Made by a program: the position numbers and the translations under genes. The notes under the pieces were generated by a model. It searched no databases, had not been told where the DNA came from, and saw only the letters and a program-made list of their open reading frames with translations. From Paragyromitra xinjiangensis (Eukaryota > Ascomycota > Pezizomycetes > Pezizales > Discinaceae), in contig JBCAMK010000007.1 in assembly GCA_038503065.1 (NCBI GenBank), forward strand, positions 62,001-126,000: a stretch of 64,000 nucleotides of DNA, read 5' to 3'. Positions 44,031 to 58,200 of this stretch are shown piece by piece (position 1 is the first letter of the stretch; each line of letters opens with the position of its first letter).

Positions 44031-45997
44031 ATGCCTTCGGCAAAACCTCGGTCAGCCCTTTCATTAACGGAGCAACTTGCGCTCTTAGAGAACCCGGCGC
44101 CAGCTGGTACTTTTCCATTCCCAGGTTTTCATGGATAGCTTGCTTATAGCTTTCTAGATTTTGATCCCGAGGCACTTGAGCAGGAACATTGGGATGGAGA
44201 GGATAGTGGTGGGTCTGAGGGCAGTGGTGATGAGGGGCAACACAATGGGAGGGAACATTATGTTGCAGTTGGGTATGGAAAGGATCAAGTCTCTTTTCTT
44301 ATTTGGTAGCACCTAGAGAGCTAATTCCAAATTGAGGAGCGAAATAGAAAGAGTAAACTGCGGAAAGGTCATACCGTCCTTCTAGACCCAAAATATAACG
44401 GCGCCAGAGTCAGTCGGGATAAACTCTACGATGAAGATGAGGACAAAGATACAGAGAGTGAGCCTAGCGGAGATGAGAATGAAGTGGAAGAAGGCGGCGA
44501 AAAGTCAGACGACGAATCAGCCGGAGGTGCTGAACTCGATAGTGAAGCGGATATTCGGGAAGGTACACCAAATAGCGGTGAGGACGACGAAATTGATAGT
44601 GATGATGCCTTAGGCAGCGAGGAAGAAAGATTCTCTGGCTTCAAATTCCGTGGAAGCCTAACTACAACGAAAGCCGGAGGAGTAAACTCTAGTGGGGAGA
44701 GTTCCGGAGTTGAGGATGGAATAGACGATAGCGATGAAGATAATGAAGATAAGACTGAGGATGACGAGGAAAGCGACGGGGACGATGATGAAGAGGATGA
44801 TGAAGAAGACGATGAAGAAGACGAAGATGAGAGCGTGGATGGCCAGGAGGAGGAAATCGCACGGAGAGATCAGTTGCGCAAGATGATGGCCGAGGAACAA
44901 AAGTATGAATTTCCCTTCGCGTATGAAATCAATATTTAGAACAATGTCTAACGATGATTTTGCAGGAATGTCGTAGCAAATATTTCGAAGGCCGCTAGAG
45001 CAGATGCAGACAAAGGTACAGCCGTACGGCAGCAACAGGTACCACTCTCCATCTCACACAATTAAAGGAAAATATCCTAAGATGTATTATAGAAAACCTT
45101 CGACTCCTTCCTCAGTATCCGCATTAAGCTCCAAAAGGCCTTAATATCAATAAATTCCCTCCCAAAAGGTGATACCTCCACCACCACCTCCGAAACATGG
45201 AAGACTGCCGAAAAAACCGCCCTAGGTCTCTGGAAAACTCTATACAGTCTCCGGTCAGACCTCTCCAACTCACGAACCGGTTCCAAACGAAAACACGATG
45301 ACACTGAAGAAACCAGCACCGACGTTCTCTGGGCCAAAATGCGCAAGCTCGACCGTGACGCAACACCCTGGCGTGATAGCACGCTCGATAAATGGTCCTC
45401 TAAAACTGCTGGCATTGCAACCGCCTCACTCGCGGCGAAACTAAACAATACTGTCTCCACTCCTCGCTCCCTCACTGCTTCTCTCCGTGAAACCCTCTCA
45501 TCAGACTCTGACCGCCTTATCGCTCGTACGCGTACACCTCGGTCAATGGCACCTAAATGTACTGCTGCAGAGGATGCAGAGATCTTCGATGATACGGATT
45601 TCTACCAGCTTCTCTTGAAAGCACTAGTAGATCGACGGATGGTGGACGGTGCGGCAGGATCAGGGGCGGTAAGATGGACTACAGCTATGAGGGACTCGAA
45701 GAAAAAGAAGGTGGTGGATACGAAGGCGAGTAAAGGACGAAAGTTAAGGTACCAAGTTCAGGAGAAGATCCAGAATTTTATGGCGCCGATGGATAATAAT
45801 AGCTGGCATGAACAGCAGATTGGGTATGCTCACCTGGACCTGCGCTTATGATGGTCATGATGATACTAATGGATTTTTTCTTTCGCAGCGAGCTATTTTC
45901 TAGCCTGCTGGGACAGAAGGTTAGAGTCGACGAAGAGGATGACGGTCCAGACGATGAGGATGTGGATATGGATGGGCTACGGTTGTTCAGGAGTTAA
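44031..45997 (+). CDS. BFR2: AATF/Bfr2 ribosome biogenesis factor
   Basis: Nucleolar protein of the early 90S/40S processome. Six exons (44031-44106, 44158-44272, 44348-44902, 44966-45038, 45093-45823 and 45889-45997; introns 51, 75, 63, 54 and 65 nt) give 552 aa. The N-terminus MPSAKPRSALSLTEQLALLE and DFDPEALEQEHWDGEDS are the conserved family opening, followed by SKLRKGHTVLLDPKYNGARV. Then comes a long Asp/Glu tract (about residues 90-240). The AATF leucine-zipper-like domain follows (KTFDSFLSIRIKLQKALISI) with VLWAKMRKLD and WRDSTLDKWS. The C-terminal Traub domain is FDDTDFYQLLLKALVD, then GRKLRYQVQEKIQNFMAP, and after the last splice GELFSSLLGQK, ending in an acidic tail. All parts are present and in order. 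Each intron is confirmed by frame change. Confidence 0.95.
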
Positions 45998-47335
45998 TTT
46001 ATACCCGGCTGTTTGTGTAAATCTGACTCAGGAATTAATTAATCTCACCCGATGTTAAGAACTCCACTTGTACTTGTATATCTTAGGTTGATCTCACTTT
46101 TGGGTGGTAGTGAAGTGTAACTTTTTGGCATTGGGGCCACAGGCTGTGATTAGGCGTGGCTTTTTATCATCACGGATTCCAGATCCCCAAGTTGGGGCTA
46201 CGAAGGTTTGGATGTGTAGCGGATAGCCTATTTCGTGCCAGCCTTCTCGCGATTGACTACTACCTGCATTCCCCCGCTACTGGGACATAAGCCCTGACGC
46301 CAGCTGCAGGGCTGCGAGGCAGAAACGAACCAAGTGGACTGCATCCGATACTAGGTCTAGCCCACAGCATATTATACATGCATCTTGGAGAAGACTACTC
46401 CAACGGCCATGTCTACAGCAGGATGGCTAGAACAGGAAAGTGTGTCTAGCCTTGTCCAAGTCATGCTATTCTTCATTCTAATCAAGACCTTTTTCATCGG
46501 TGATCGGAACACAAGGCTAGAGGTGCCGCCTGTGCTTCTAGGCAAATGCAGACAGGACCCTAATCTGCGGGGAAAACACGAAAAAAGTAACTACAGTACA
46601 ATCGCCCTATAAGAATATTTGCCATATAGGAATATGTGGATCGGACCAGACAGGGATTATTAAACTTTTACGTACGCTAGTACTTTCCTATAAAGGTGTC
46701 TGTTTACTCTAGTTTCGTATTCTGATAGGGAAACTGTACTGTATTCGGATATTTACTAATGAGGACTTGGGCTTTGTGTGTTTTAAGAGCCTCTTCTATA
46801 TATGTTGGTTCTAAGGTTTTAAAAATTTCGTTCGCTAATATCGCTAGTCCTGCCATCTAGGGTTTAGATTCTAGAACCAACCCCTCAGGCTAGTCTAGCC
46901 TGGCCTTGATGCACAACCTTCATCGCAAGTAGTGGGATTGGCTTGTGTCAATTTCTCAAGGCGAGATACTCCCTAGAAAGACTACAAGCACCGCGCAATA
47001 CCTATAGGACCGCTAAGTCAGCTATAATTCCTTAGATAAGGCTGCATTTCCGCGCGAAAAGACTACTTACGCTGCAGTTGCCGCAAAAATCTCGTACCTT
47101 GAAGCGTTGGTACAGCCTGATAGCATCAACGAAATCCCTATGGTAAAGCTTAAGACGATATAAAGCCTTGCTTGGCTTTCCCTAATGTAGTATAGCAGCA
47201 CAATTGGAATAAGAAGCGATTTTACTGCAAGAATGGTTACGAGGAGTCGGACTAGGCGGCCAATTCGGGGGGCAGAATATAAGTGAAGATACTTGTAAGA
47301 GCTTTTGCGACGCAGTGACTATAGTTTAGGTAGGG
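45998..47335. other. Intergenic
   Basis: No gene supported. A frame at about 47063-47163 (+) reads KTTYAAVAAKISYLEALVQP but has no start or continuation; it may be a mobile-element relic. Confidence 0.4.
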
Positions 47336-48405
47336 TTAGTTTTTGCTCAACAGATATTTTTCAGTACTCCAAGATATATGGATAAGCGTATCGTGATCGT
47401 ACCTTTGGGGAGAATATCTATAAAAGTTTAGTTTAAGTTTGGTTATAAATATGATAAAGTGGAGACTCACACATGCGCAACCGCAACAAAGTTTAGGTAG
47501 TAGCCACTCTATAGCAGAATCAAGAAACCCGTAATCAAGATCCTCTTGAGAAGAAGGCACAAAATCCTCTATATCCTTCATAAATCCAGTTTCGATTTCT
47601 ACAAGCGGACGATTCCCCTCCATCCAATTAACGAAGCTTTTAGAATTCCTTGGGGCGACTGGCTTTAGATTTATAAGTCCCTGATGACGGAGAAGTGCCT
47701 CGTCTTTCGTTCAATACTTATGAGAAACGATATCTATCATGCGGGATACGCTCTGGATCGGGATATATAATTACCATATTTGGCAAGCTTTTGCTCAATT
47801 AGGTCCAGTAGTTCCATTCTATCCCCATCGCGATCGTAACGCCGGGAACTCAAGTAGAGTTGTGTCTTTTCTCGAGAGTCCATGAGATCTAGTCGTTCCT
47901 GGAGCTCCTGGAGCTCATCTTGTTTTCTAAGTAGTATTCTGATGCGCAGCCGGCCAAACCTTCGGAACATATCAAACTTTGGCTCTAGATCCATGAACGC
48001 CGCCATACCCGGATACCCTCTAGGGTATTTTCTTTCAACTAAGATGAGATAAGTAAGTTTAGGTCGATTCTCCCCCCTAGCTAAGGGGATTTACTGCAAT
48101 CGTCGGGTATCTCTTGGTTAACGTTGTCTGGTGCGGCCTCTAGAGATTCTTGCTCTGAATCATTCCATTTACTGAACTTTGCAGGAGATATAGCTGAGAT
48201 CAAACCCAATCCCCATCAGCATTCGAAAGTGCGCCAGCAATTTTCTGCCATTCAACTTACGGGACTCATTGACTGTTGTAGCAGAGCTGAACGTTGACTG
48301 GTGGAGATCTCCGGCTAATAGTCCTGGACGTTCATAATCGGGTGGGGTGGTCCGAATGGATAGTTGGTTCTCCTCATTTGCGGGGCCAATATTGTCAGAA
48401 TCCAT
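47336..48405 (-). CDS. DUF6594 domain protein, C-terminal membrane hairpin not seen
   Basis: DUF6594 is a fungal family of unknown function, usually membrane proteins. Exons 48405-48261, 48154-48095, 48038-47775 and 47703-47336 (introns 106, 56 and 71 nt) join in frame to 278 aa. The first 65 residues are polar. The domain starts YPRGYPGMAAFMDLEPKFDM and continues FRRFGRLRIRILLRKQDELQ, a predicted coiled coil, then LSSRRYDRDGDRMELLDLIE and, over the splice, LAKYDEALLRHQGLINLKPV and NWMEGNRPLVEIETGF. Family members normally end with YS-R-I and two or three hydrophobic helices. Here the tail after WLLPKLC is short and atypical, so the gene may be truncated or the last exon may lie outside my model. 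Confidence 0.72.
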
Positions 48406-49248
48406 TGAATCGGGTGATGCGGATTGTGTGGTAAGTATTAACACTTTCTGATGCTGAGATGCTAACTGACATCTAGGTATTCGGGAACGAAAAATCAAAA
48501 GGGATCCGGGAGGAGCAAAGAGGAAAGCCGGCAAAATCCTACATCGTGAGGCTCAGAATAAGACATCGCCTCGCGACCGTTTTCTAAACCTAAGCGCTAA
48601 GCCGCGCCTTTAGTCTTTAATCGATACCCAGACCACATGTACCTTATAGTGATGTCACATATATACCAAATCAAATTCTGTAGTAGCGGGATGGCCAGTT
48701 TATTCGCATGAACAAGTGTTAGGCTCTAACAACGGCTATTGACTCGCATTTCCTTGTAGGGATCAACTAAATTTCTCTTAGAATTTCAATGAATCAAACC
48801 GATCAGCTTTGTTCGGCGAAAATCGACCTGTTATGCGAGTCGAGGATGACCTGGGCTTTGTGTCGTCCTTAGTTATTGGTTCTCTAGAGAATTATTCGCT
48901 AGACGGAGTGTGGATTAACATTCTGTCAATGTGCTTTTCATTTTGTTTGCAGGGGCTCTTATCTATAAGTTAATTGGCTGCGCCCCGCGCACCGAGCCCC
49001 GGTCATGTTTTGTGAGCAGTAAAGATGCATAGATGTGGCTTGTATTAAATGTGTTCACAAAAGCGAAACTTCAAAGCCTGAATACACTAAGACATAAAAG
49101 ATCCTCTAGGTAGTTAGTCTTTTCAAACACTCCTTTCACACGCAAATTTACTGAGTCTATTGCTTTTGAACGCGACTCGTTTTTTTGGTTCGCTCACCAT
49201 CTAAAATATAAAACCAAAAAGCGTGTTTCTAATGGTCCTCAGGATACC
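48406..49248. other. Intergenic
   Basis: Upstream of the DUF6594 gene and downstream of the next minus-strand gene. The reading frame extending upstream to 48534 is open but the Met at 48405 fits better. Nothing else seen. Confidence 0.5.
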
Positions 49249-49791
49249 TTATTTTTTCTCGCGCTCTGGATGCTTCAATTCATCCTCATGAACAATCCCT
49301 TTGAAGCCGTGTAGCTCATACCGTCCATTACCATGATCAGTCTTTACAACATATGGCCCCTCAGGCTTTTTCCCAGGTCGCAGTAAAAGCACAAACTCCC
49401 CCTCTTCATAAAAGGAGAAAGTACTAGGTATTTTTATCCACTAAGGTAAACCATAACAAATCAGCCTCTAGATAATACGTAATAGGGCCAAATAAGCAAC
49501 TTACAGGAGGTGGGTTTGGGTTTTTCGAGCTATACGACCTCGTATCTGACTGCTCCTCACAAGGCGAAGAAGTAGCGTCCTATAAGTAATATTAGCTAGA
49601 TGAACGGAGGCGCGAATATTTGTGTGGTTGCTTTGGGTGTTCACATTTTTATTGACATCAGGTTTAGGAGTTTCCTCGGTTTTTGTTTCATTACTATCGG
49701 TTATGGAGCCGTTCTCGCCCTTGGCTCCAATATAGGGCGAATTTGGAGAGGCAATGGGTTGGCTCTCGAGATCTATGCCGTGAGGTGACAT
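49249..49791 (-). CDS. Small two-exon protein with SH3/KOW-like C-terminus
   Basis: Not recognised. Exon 1 (49791-49505) encodes a polar N-terminus (MSPHGIDLESQPIASPNSPY) and a more ordered SVHLANITYRTLLLRLVRSS. An 81-nt intron (49424-49504, GTAAGT...CTAG) leads to exon 2 (49423-49249), reading FYEEGEFVLLLRPGKKPEGP, then YVVKTDHGNGRYELHGFKG, ending HEDELKHPEREKK. The total is 153 aa. The second exon has the strand pattern of a small SH3-like barrel, as in the region after integrase domains of fungal retroelements, where F-x-x-G-x-x-V and GPY-V are common. So it may be a domesticated or decayed retroelement piece; that is inference. Confidence 0.55.
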
Positions 49792-50378
49792 TTCGGTCTT
49801 GGTGAGATATCATGAGAGAAGCGGAGGAGGGTCCTGACGGAGCCATAGCCATATATACAGCCTTGTGCTTGCTTAAAGAAAGCAGCTCAGATACTCATCA
49901 TGCAGGGGTGTTGGAAATGCCAGATACCGCCTTGTGCTAGGTTACCCTCGAGATGCACAACACCCCAGCTTCAGCCTTGCATAGGCCTATGGAGATCAGT
50001 CTCTACTATTCGACCAACCTTCAAAAAATACACTTTCAATCCTGCCCTTCGGACTACTGAGTATGTTTTCCGATCCATGACTGTCAAGCCTCATGCAGCA
50101 TCGCCTGGATCTACGAATGATAGAAAGAAGCCAACTGCCAGGGTCGGGACAGAGACCCACCTCCATTTTTAAAGCTCTCCGAATTCGCAGCCGAATTCTG
50201 GTGCTGACCCAACTTCGCTTCGAGTGCCTGCCCCTAATCTTTTCCTTGTAGACTAGGGTAAGGGTTACCTTATCGATAAACGAGAGGCTCTGCGATCACA
50301 GAAAAAAACTCTTGACCCCTCCCCACCATACCTCATCACCGAAAGCTAGATCCCAACTCTACCGAAGACGATACAAGA
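49792..50378. other. Intergenic, RIO2 promoter side
   Basis: No gene supported (ORF 49900-50172 has no motif). It separates the divergent small gene and RIO2. Confidence 0.5.
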
Positions 50379-51692
<1,314 letters not shown>

Positions 51693-52240
51693 CCCTGCTG
51701 CTTTCTGGTGGCAAATAAAGAGAGGCAAATAACCCGTGTGAATTTCTGAAGTTGGTCAGGTCTACGTCAATAATTTCTTTTCTTCAGAAACCCCACGGAA
51801 TAAATGGGGCGGAACGGCGTTGAGAATCTTATCATTATTATGCAATCGTCATCCAATAATTTTCAAAAATCAAGGAGAAACCATCCAGAGGTCTCTGGCC
51901 TCAAGGTACTCTTAAAACTGCTTCACCCCCCACTGCCCCAAAGAAAATAATACCAAAGATAGAGTATGAATAAATTATTCCTCCAAAGTGTGCAGCAAAC
52001 GGGACAAATTCTGGCATGTTATCACCGTCGTAAGATTGGGAATTTCATCTTAAGAAGATGAAAGGTATTCTAGGATGTGTATTCCGGTGGACCCTAGGAT
52101 TACACCTGATATCAGCTAGTACAAATATGTCCAATCTAGTAAGTGTACACTGACCTCATCATTCGTTTCGATAACCGGTGATCTGTCCAGCCAGGGTTAA
52201 GTCATTTTACTTAATCGCCAATAGTTGATGTTGTGGGTAC
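51693..52240. other. Convergent intergenic
   Basis: Between the 3' ends of RIO2 (+) and the lectin-like gene (-). Nothing recognised. Confidence 0.55.
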
Positions 52241-53365
52241 TTACGTGATAATCCAAGTCTTATTTGCCTCCCCGTTGCTAAATGTTCGATTAAGACAGAT
52301 GACCTCTTTACCTTCGCCGAGAGTTATGCCTGTCCGTTCGAGTAGGAAAGAAGTTTTATAGTTTATGATCTTCCAATTACAAGCTGCATCGAGCTCAAGT
52401 TTCCATGTATGCCCTAGAACATCAGCAGTATCAAATTCCCATGCAGCTACCCCAAACTTCTCCTCCCCCTTGAAATAGTATTTAACATTTCCCAGGAGCG
52501 TTCTTGTGAGCCTGTTCATGATGCACCATGTATTTATTCCACCCAGTCCAGAGAATCTTGGCGCAAAGTTTTGAGCGTGGATTAAGGTCCATTGCATTCC
52601 CCAGCTTTCACGGCACTGGGAAGGCTTTGGTGCGATGGGATATTGCATAAGGATAGGTGGAGAAGAGTGATAAGGTTGGTTGAGGATATCTCCAGTGGTG
52701 CTGCGTATTTGAAACCATCCAGGCGGAGAAGCTGCCATTGGGATGATGAACTCCCAACATTGTAACCTGTCCCCAGGACGAAATTCTCGTGTTGTAGCAG
52801 CAGAACTAAACATGGAGTAATGCGCAGAAAGTGCACCGTCGTTGTGGTAGTTCACTATCTTGTAGTGAGCTCTAATATGGTGGAAGTATTAGCCCGTGTT
52901 TATACTAGGCAATTTATTACTAGGTCTTCCGAATAAAGAATAAAATATTTACCCATCTTCGCCATCTTCAATTCTGATGATCCTCCACCTCTGCCACGGA
53001 GCTCCATGCTCACTCCGTACAATAATCCTTCCTTGTGCTTGCGCAACTAGGGATAGTCAGCCACAGTTTCACACCAACACAACTTGGGGTGTCACGCCTG
53101 TTTTTGTTCCATCCGGTCCAGGCCCTGGATTCAAATCAAGAGATCTCCCGCTAGCTGTGTTTGTGATAGAATACAGCATTCCTTCCGGGCCAGTGCAGCT
53201 GGGTAGCGGCTCAATCCACCATATTTGCTGATCACGATAGTTATTTTCATTTTGGTCGAAGAGGATCACGGTAGATAGAGAAGCTTTCACATTCGGGTCT
53301 TGGATATGTAAAACAGAGGACGATTTGTTGCGGATGACATACGCTCCAGGAGTAAGTTGATTCAT
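52241..53365 (-). CDS. Beta-trefoil (ricin-B-type fold) lectin-like protein
   Basis: Carbohydrate-binding-type beta-trefoil protein without any enzymatic or toxin domain. Exons 53365-53098, 53046-52953 and 52871-52241 give 330 aa. The N-terminal motif series is typical: LTPGAYVIRNKSSSVLHIQD, YRDQQIWWIEPL, YSITNTASGRSLDLNPG, then IIVRSEHGAPWQRWRIIRI and HYKIVNYHNDGALSAH. The C-terminal half contains further trefoil-like units (LGHTWKLELDAACNWKIINY). The first intron only works with a GC donor (AG|GCGTGA, 53097) and acceptor CTAG at 53047, 51 nt. The alternative GTTGTG donor would leave 36 nt and a poor frame. The second intron (52872-52952) is GT-AG. No signal peptide, so probably cytosolic. 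Sugar specificity is unknown. Confidence 0.75.
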
Positions 53366-55217
53366 ATTCGCGTTTGACCAACTGAGTTGGGAATATTGGA
53401 CTATTTGGATATTCTAAGATAGAGAGATAGGAGAGGGAAGAGGAATACAGTAGCCTCGTTTCCCCCCACGAAAGGTTGCGCGGCTGATGTCAGAGATCTA
53501 CTCCTGTAGCACGTGATCAGTCGATTTACTTGATGATAGTGGCCAAACGGTAGCCCGCATGCAGGGCTGCAGTTGGCAGTGTGGTTGGGATCATGAGACA
53601 TGCCACAAATGGCTCAGTGACTCTGCCTCTGTGGCCGAGTCACTCAACCACAATCCAAGCCAGGCATGAGTTTAAGGATAACCACATTACTACGGTGAAA
53701 TTTGCAGATTTTTTCGCTACTGTCTTGTACGCTTATCTTAGAGATGCCTTTATCAAAGAATAAGCTTTCTTTTGACGTTGGGTACGGAATTAGTTCAAGG
53801 TTGTTGACGTTGCGGATTAAGACCACCCTTGCTAGTTTTTAATGCAGACCCATGTCCGTTCAATCACTTTATTCCGAAACTTGGTACCAACTTTGAGTTT
53901 TCTACTCGTACTCCGGCAGTGTTTGTAAAACAGGCTTCCCTTAGACGCTATACGGGATCGTACATTCGTCACAACTTTGGGCCTGGCCCATTTCACAAAT
54001 ATCAACGGAATATGAGTAGGATATCAATACCGAGATCACATTATCTAAGGGTATGACGAACTTAGATGGTTCGATTTCCTGCGATCTAAACGATACACTA
54101 ACCAGACGACTAAAAAACAGATTTTGATATTCATTAGAGATATAAGCTCCCTAATATGCCCGCATATGGCTATTCTACTAATTCCCATAATCTTTTCTAG
54201 CGTGCTCGGGCGCTTTGACTGTCCGGCAGCTGCTCGGCATATTCATCGTGATGGCGAAGGCTGCTTCAGGCGAAGGCGTATTACCGGCGAGCAGTGTAGT
54301 TGGGACTTTGCAATTGGCCAAGTTCTTGTATATATAGAGGAGATTCCCGCCCTTCCCTTCGATCTTTTTTCTCTTTCCCTTTTTTTAATATTCTGCTCTA
54401 CACGGCAAAACCATATATACCAACGTCATTCGCCGAGTAGCGAATGATTTTTTATGATTAGTACTCTTAGATCAAGGGGGCGGTGTATCATTGCTAGAGG
54501 AACGATTCTCGCAATTGAGGTCACCTGGAATTATTTAGAATATGCAAAGATTTACGAGGAATAGGTCATGCTACCTACCCAATTCAATCGTGCCCTTCAA
54601 GTTCTGAGTTGCTTTTATATTCAGATTTTTAACATCTTCCCGCATATTATGATTGCCCATCGTCTGGTTCGGCTTCGAGCCCGACAACTCAATCAATCAC
54701 GCAAAGCTCCAAGTTTGCGGGTGGTAGCTCGTTTTGACTTGTAGATATCTACTTTATGTGGTAGGCTCGTTCCCATCCCCTACTGCCTATGGCTGCTGCG
54801 CACCGTAAGTTTATGTGGTGCGAGCTAGGGACATGATGCACCACCCGAGCCACGGGTTGTGACGCCCTTGCAAATGGGACTGGAGCAGATATCAAGGGTG
54901 TTGGCTCCCCCACCTTGGGAAATGGTCTCGGCCAACACCTTTTCACCTATCCGAGTTCTTTTTGAGTCCGCTCACAAATGTAGGTGCCGGCTAGAACAAC
55001 CAACTGATTGAATTATGATTTTCTCCACTTGGAAAACTACTGATTTTCTATGGGAAAGACGTCGTCACCCATCCACAAAAAAAATTGAATTTGAAGAAAT
55101 TATGTAAGTGGGAACAAATGAAATGAGAATGTAGTAAATAGAACGGAAGATACTCGTAAACATCCGACTCAGTAGATTGCTAAGTACAATATCGGTAGTT
55201 AGAGAAACCCCCGATCA
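53366..55217. other. Gene-poor stretch
   Basis: Short ORFs (53581-54447) have no motif. The sequence around 54200-54450 has a TATATATA box-like run near 54331 but no gene follows that I can support. Confidence 0.45.
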
Positions 55218-58200
55218 TTACCTATCTCCCTCCAGCCACGAATTTATGTCGGCTTGCAGGTGACCCGGTAAATAGGCACCTAGGTCCGCTCGTGGGGCAT
55301 CTGCCATGATTTGATCCCGGTCACTATGAGCTAATGACCACCATGTAAGCACCGGATTCGTAAAATCAAGGTGGTGCTCCCGGTCATCGCTTTCGAATAT
55401 CTTATACGCTGAACCCTGCTCTCCAGTGCCGTCACTGGATTGAAAAGGAAGAGAAATGTGTTCGGCGGCAGTAGGGGGAGTAATGCACTCATACTCCTCA
55501 AAGTGTTCCCCGACCCTTGGCGCCACTTCCTTGAGCTGACCCGCTAGTTCCACGCTGTACCTCCCAAGTGATCTGTTCATTTTTGAAACACACTTCAACC
55601 AATTCAACACCTTCTTACCATCCGCAAAAAGTGCGGCTCTAAGCTCAGGTGTGTGAACCGCTTGATAGACCATTTCCAGCATTATTATTGCTTTTGCTGA
55701 CATGAGATAGTGGAGGAGACACCACCATGGAGAATTCTTGGACAGCTTGCTCGGGTTTGGTTCATCGACTATGAGGTAAATTATTGTACGGGCAGAGCTC
55801 ACGCAGGTGGCCGCGGAGTGCTGGTTAAATTCTTTAGACTCGGAGGATTCATTTGGGATGCGGCCGTCTATCGGGCAGAGACAGGGGCGGTTGATTAGCA
55901 TTAGGATGTTGTGGTACTGGAGCGCAAGGTTTAACCTCTGTTTCAAAATGAAAAATCAGTGAGCCGATTGTTACTTTGGCTTCGAATACACTGCAATGCT
56001 AACCTGACGCTTGAAAACATGATTTGGCTGGTCACTCTGAAAATCGAGAGCGGATGGGAGTGAGGCCCTCCATTGCTCTAGCGAGGCTGATAGATTTCGT
56101 ATAGAATCTTGCATCTGAGACCAACTTCTATCTCTAGGGGTTTGCGCAGAATATAAAATATCTAAGACATCCGTAGAAATAATCATAAGGCTCTGGTGCT
56201 TTGAGAAGTAAATGTCCAGGGCCGCGCCATTTCTGTGCTCGCTCGGTAGGATCTCATCATCCAGACCCGTAGGACACGGGGCACTGCAATGTTTATCCTG
56301 AATCGCACAGGGCCGTCCAGTGATCAAACAAAGATTACTTTCGAGACAGCAAAGGCAATACCAGACACGCAGGCGCATTTTCTTCTGCGTTTCTTTTACA
56401 GGACTGTCGTCACGTAGGTGAAGGCCAATTCCGTAGGCAAGGCGGATAGCGAGACCGATAACGTTCCATGCACTATTGAAATAAGTCAGCGTTTGTATCT
56501 AGCTTTGGGGGGTTCTTAGGGACCGACAGACCGGTTTTTTTGGGCGCTGGCGAGCAGATAAATCCCCGTCAAACCCAATGCCTGTACTTGTCCTAAATCT
56601 GGAATTTCAAAGACAGATCCACCATCTAGTGCCCCTAAGACCCTCGACTTGATGAAGTAATCCACGTCTTTACTTTCGTCTCCCGTCACCCCAAACGCTG
56701 ACTTAAGATATGTTTCACCAATCGCAAATACTAGGTTCAGCACTGTGAGCCACTTTCTGGGGCTTTCGCCGTTCGGAGATGCTTGTGACGCGTAACAAGC
56801 ATCATATTCAGTCATGAACATTGGCTTGCAGATGATCGGGAGTAGTGGGTGTACGGTGACGAAGTACGAATCAACAAGCTTATCGGCTACATGTTTGGGT
56901 GGGAGACCAAACATATCAACCTGTCGGCCAAGGATCGAGACATCCAGATCATCGAAAGAAGAGCCTGGTTTATGTTAGCTCAAGTTGTTCGCTTTGAAAT
57001 TGTCACTGGTCAACATTCCTTGAACTATTCGTCGAGACGAATTCATTCCAGCGGCCCTTGAAGTTGCATTGGTAACTTTCTGAGAAGGTGACAACCCAAA
57101 ATCTTCGGCACGTGTCTCGTTGTCAGCTTTTTCGAGCTCCTCGCTCACACGGTTCATCCATGTCGCCTCGTTGGTTTTACCCAGGTATCCACTTGGCTTG
57201 TTGACTGAGATAGTGTTCACGTCTTCGGTTATGTGGTCGAGAGAGCCCGTTGAACCCGTGTCGCCAGGGACAAGTGACTCACCAGCGTAATTGTCAGAAC
57301 TCTGGAGTGGAAAGAAGTCACTGCTTGCTTCATTTGTGCTGACGGACATCCGCTCAGGCGAGACCGTACGGTACGAAGTTGAAGCTGGGGACTGTAGTCT
57401 GTCAGTAATAATATTAAAAATGTGGGGTATTTGAAGAGGAACCCCGAGAACATTTGCTAAAATCTTCTGAACAGCCAATTTTCCCGCGCTGTCTAGGTGA
57501 GGTTCGATGCTCTGTATCAAATCTTCGAGAGATGCAATACGGGTTTCTAGTGATCTCAGATTTCTAGAATGAGTATCAGTATCAGTTTTTCTTCTAAATA
57601 GGCGCTTTTGAATTCAAATCATTGCTAGATTTCTCCCAAAACCCCTTCCTGAAAAAGAGGATTTTTGATTGAAATGGAGTGCAGAACATTGAGAAAAAGA
57701 TGACAAGAATGCTGACTTCTTTGCCCGTTCCCTCTTTCCATCCCCGTAATAGCAGTCTACTCTAGACATCCGACAATGATGGCACAATGGTCTGTCATCT
57801 CAGCGACCAAATGTCAGGAATTGATCATAATTTTCAGATGGGTTTCTACCATTTCCGCTGAGGGAATTGTGTAAAGCCTTTGAGGCTGTGATGGGGGGGA
57901 TAAGTTTAGTATAGCGGACCTGTCACCATCGCACTGTTGACCATAACAACGTTAGATAGAGTTTTAATTAGACAGGGATAAGGGAGATAGCCATTCCCAT
58001 GCCATTTAACTAGAGTGAAAGTGGGGAGGAGGCAAAAATAAAAATTTCGGGGCAAACCTTGGTTTTCTTCTCTCTACACGGCTCGCAGGCATGTGATACC
58101 CGTCTCTTCTCTACTGGCCCATGAGAGTGAGTATCGTATTCTTTAGGCCTCCTCCAACGTGGTATGGGAAGCTTAGGACGGTCTGGGTTGTTGCTGTCCC

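Noticed and set aside
43706..44149. 147-aa ORF overlapping the start of AATF/BFR2
   Set aside because: It runs through exon 1 and intron 1 of the confident gene in another frame.
54040..54110. tRNA-like T-arm (GGTTCGATTTCC)
   Set aside because: No matching D-arm, anticodon arm or acceptor stem found around it.
57740..58060. Incomplete zinc cluster suggesting a broken regulator
   Set aside because: A 14-nt microexon restores all six cysteines in frame.
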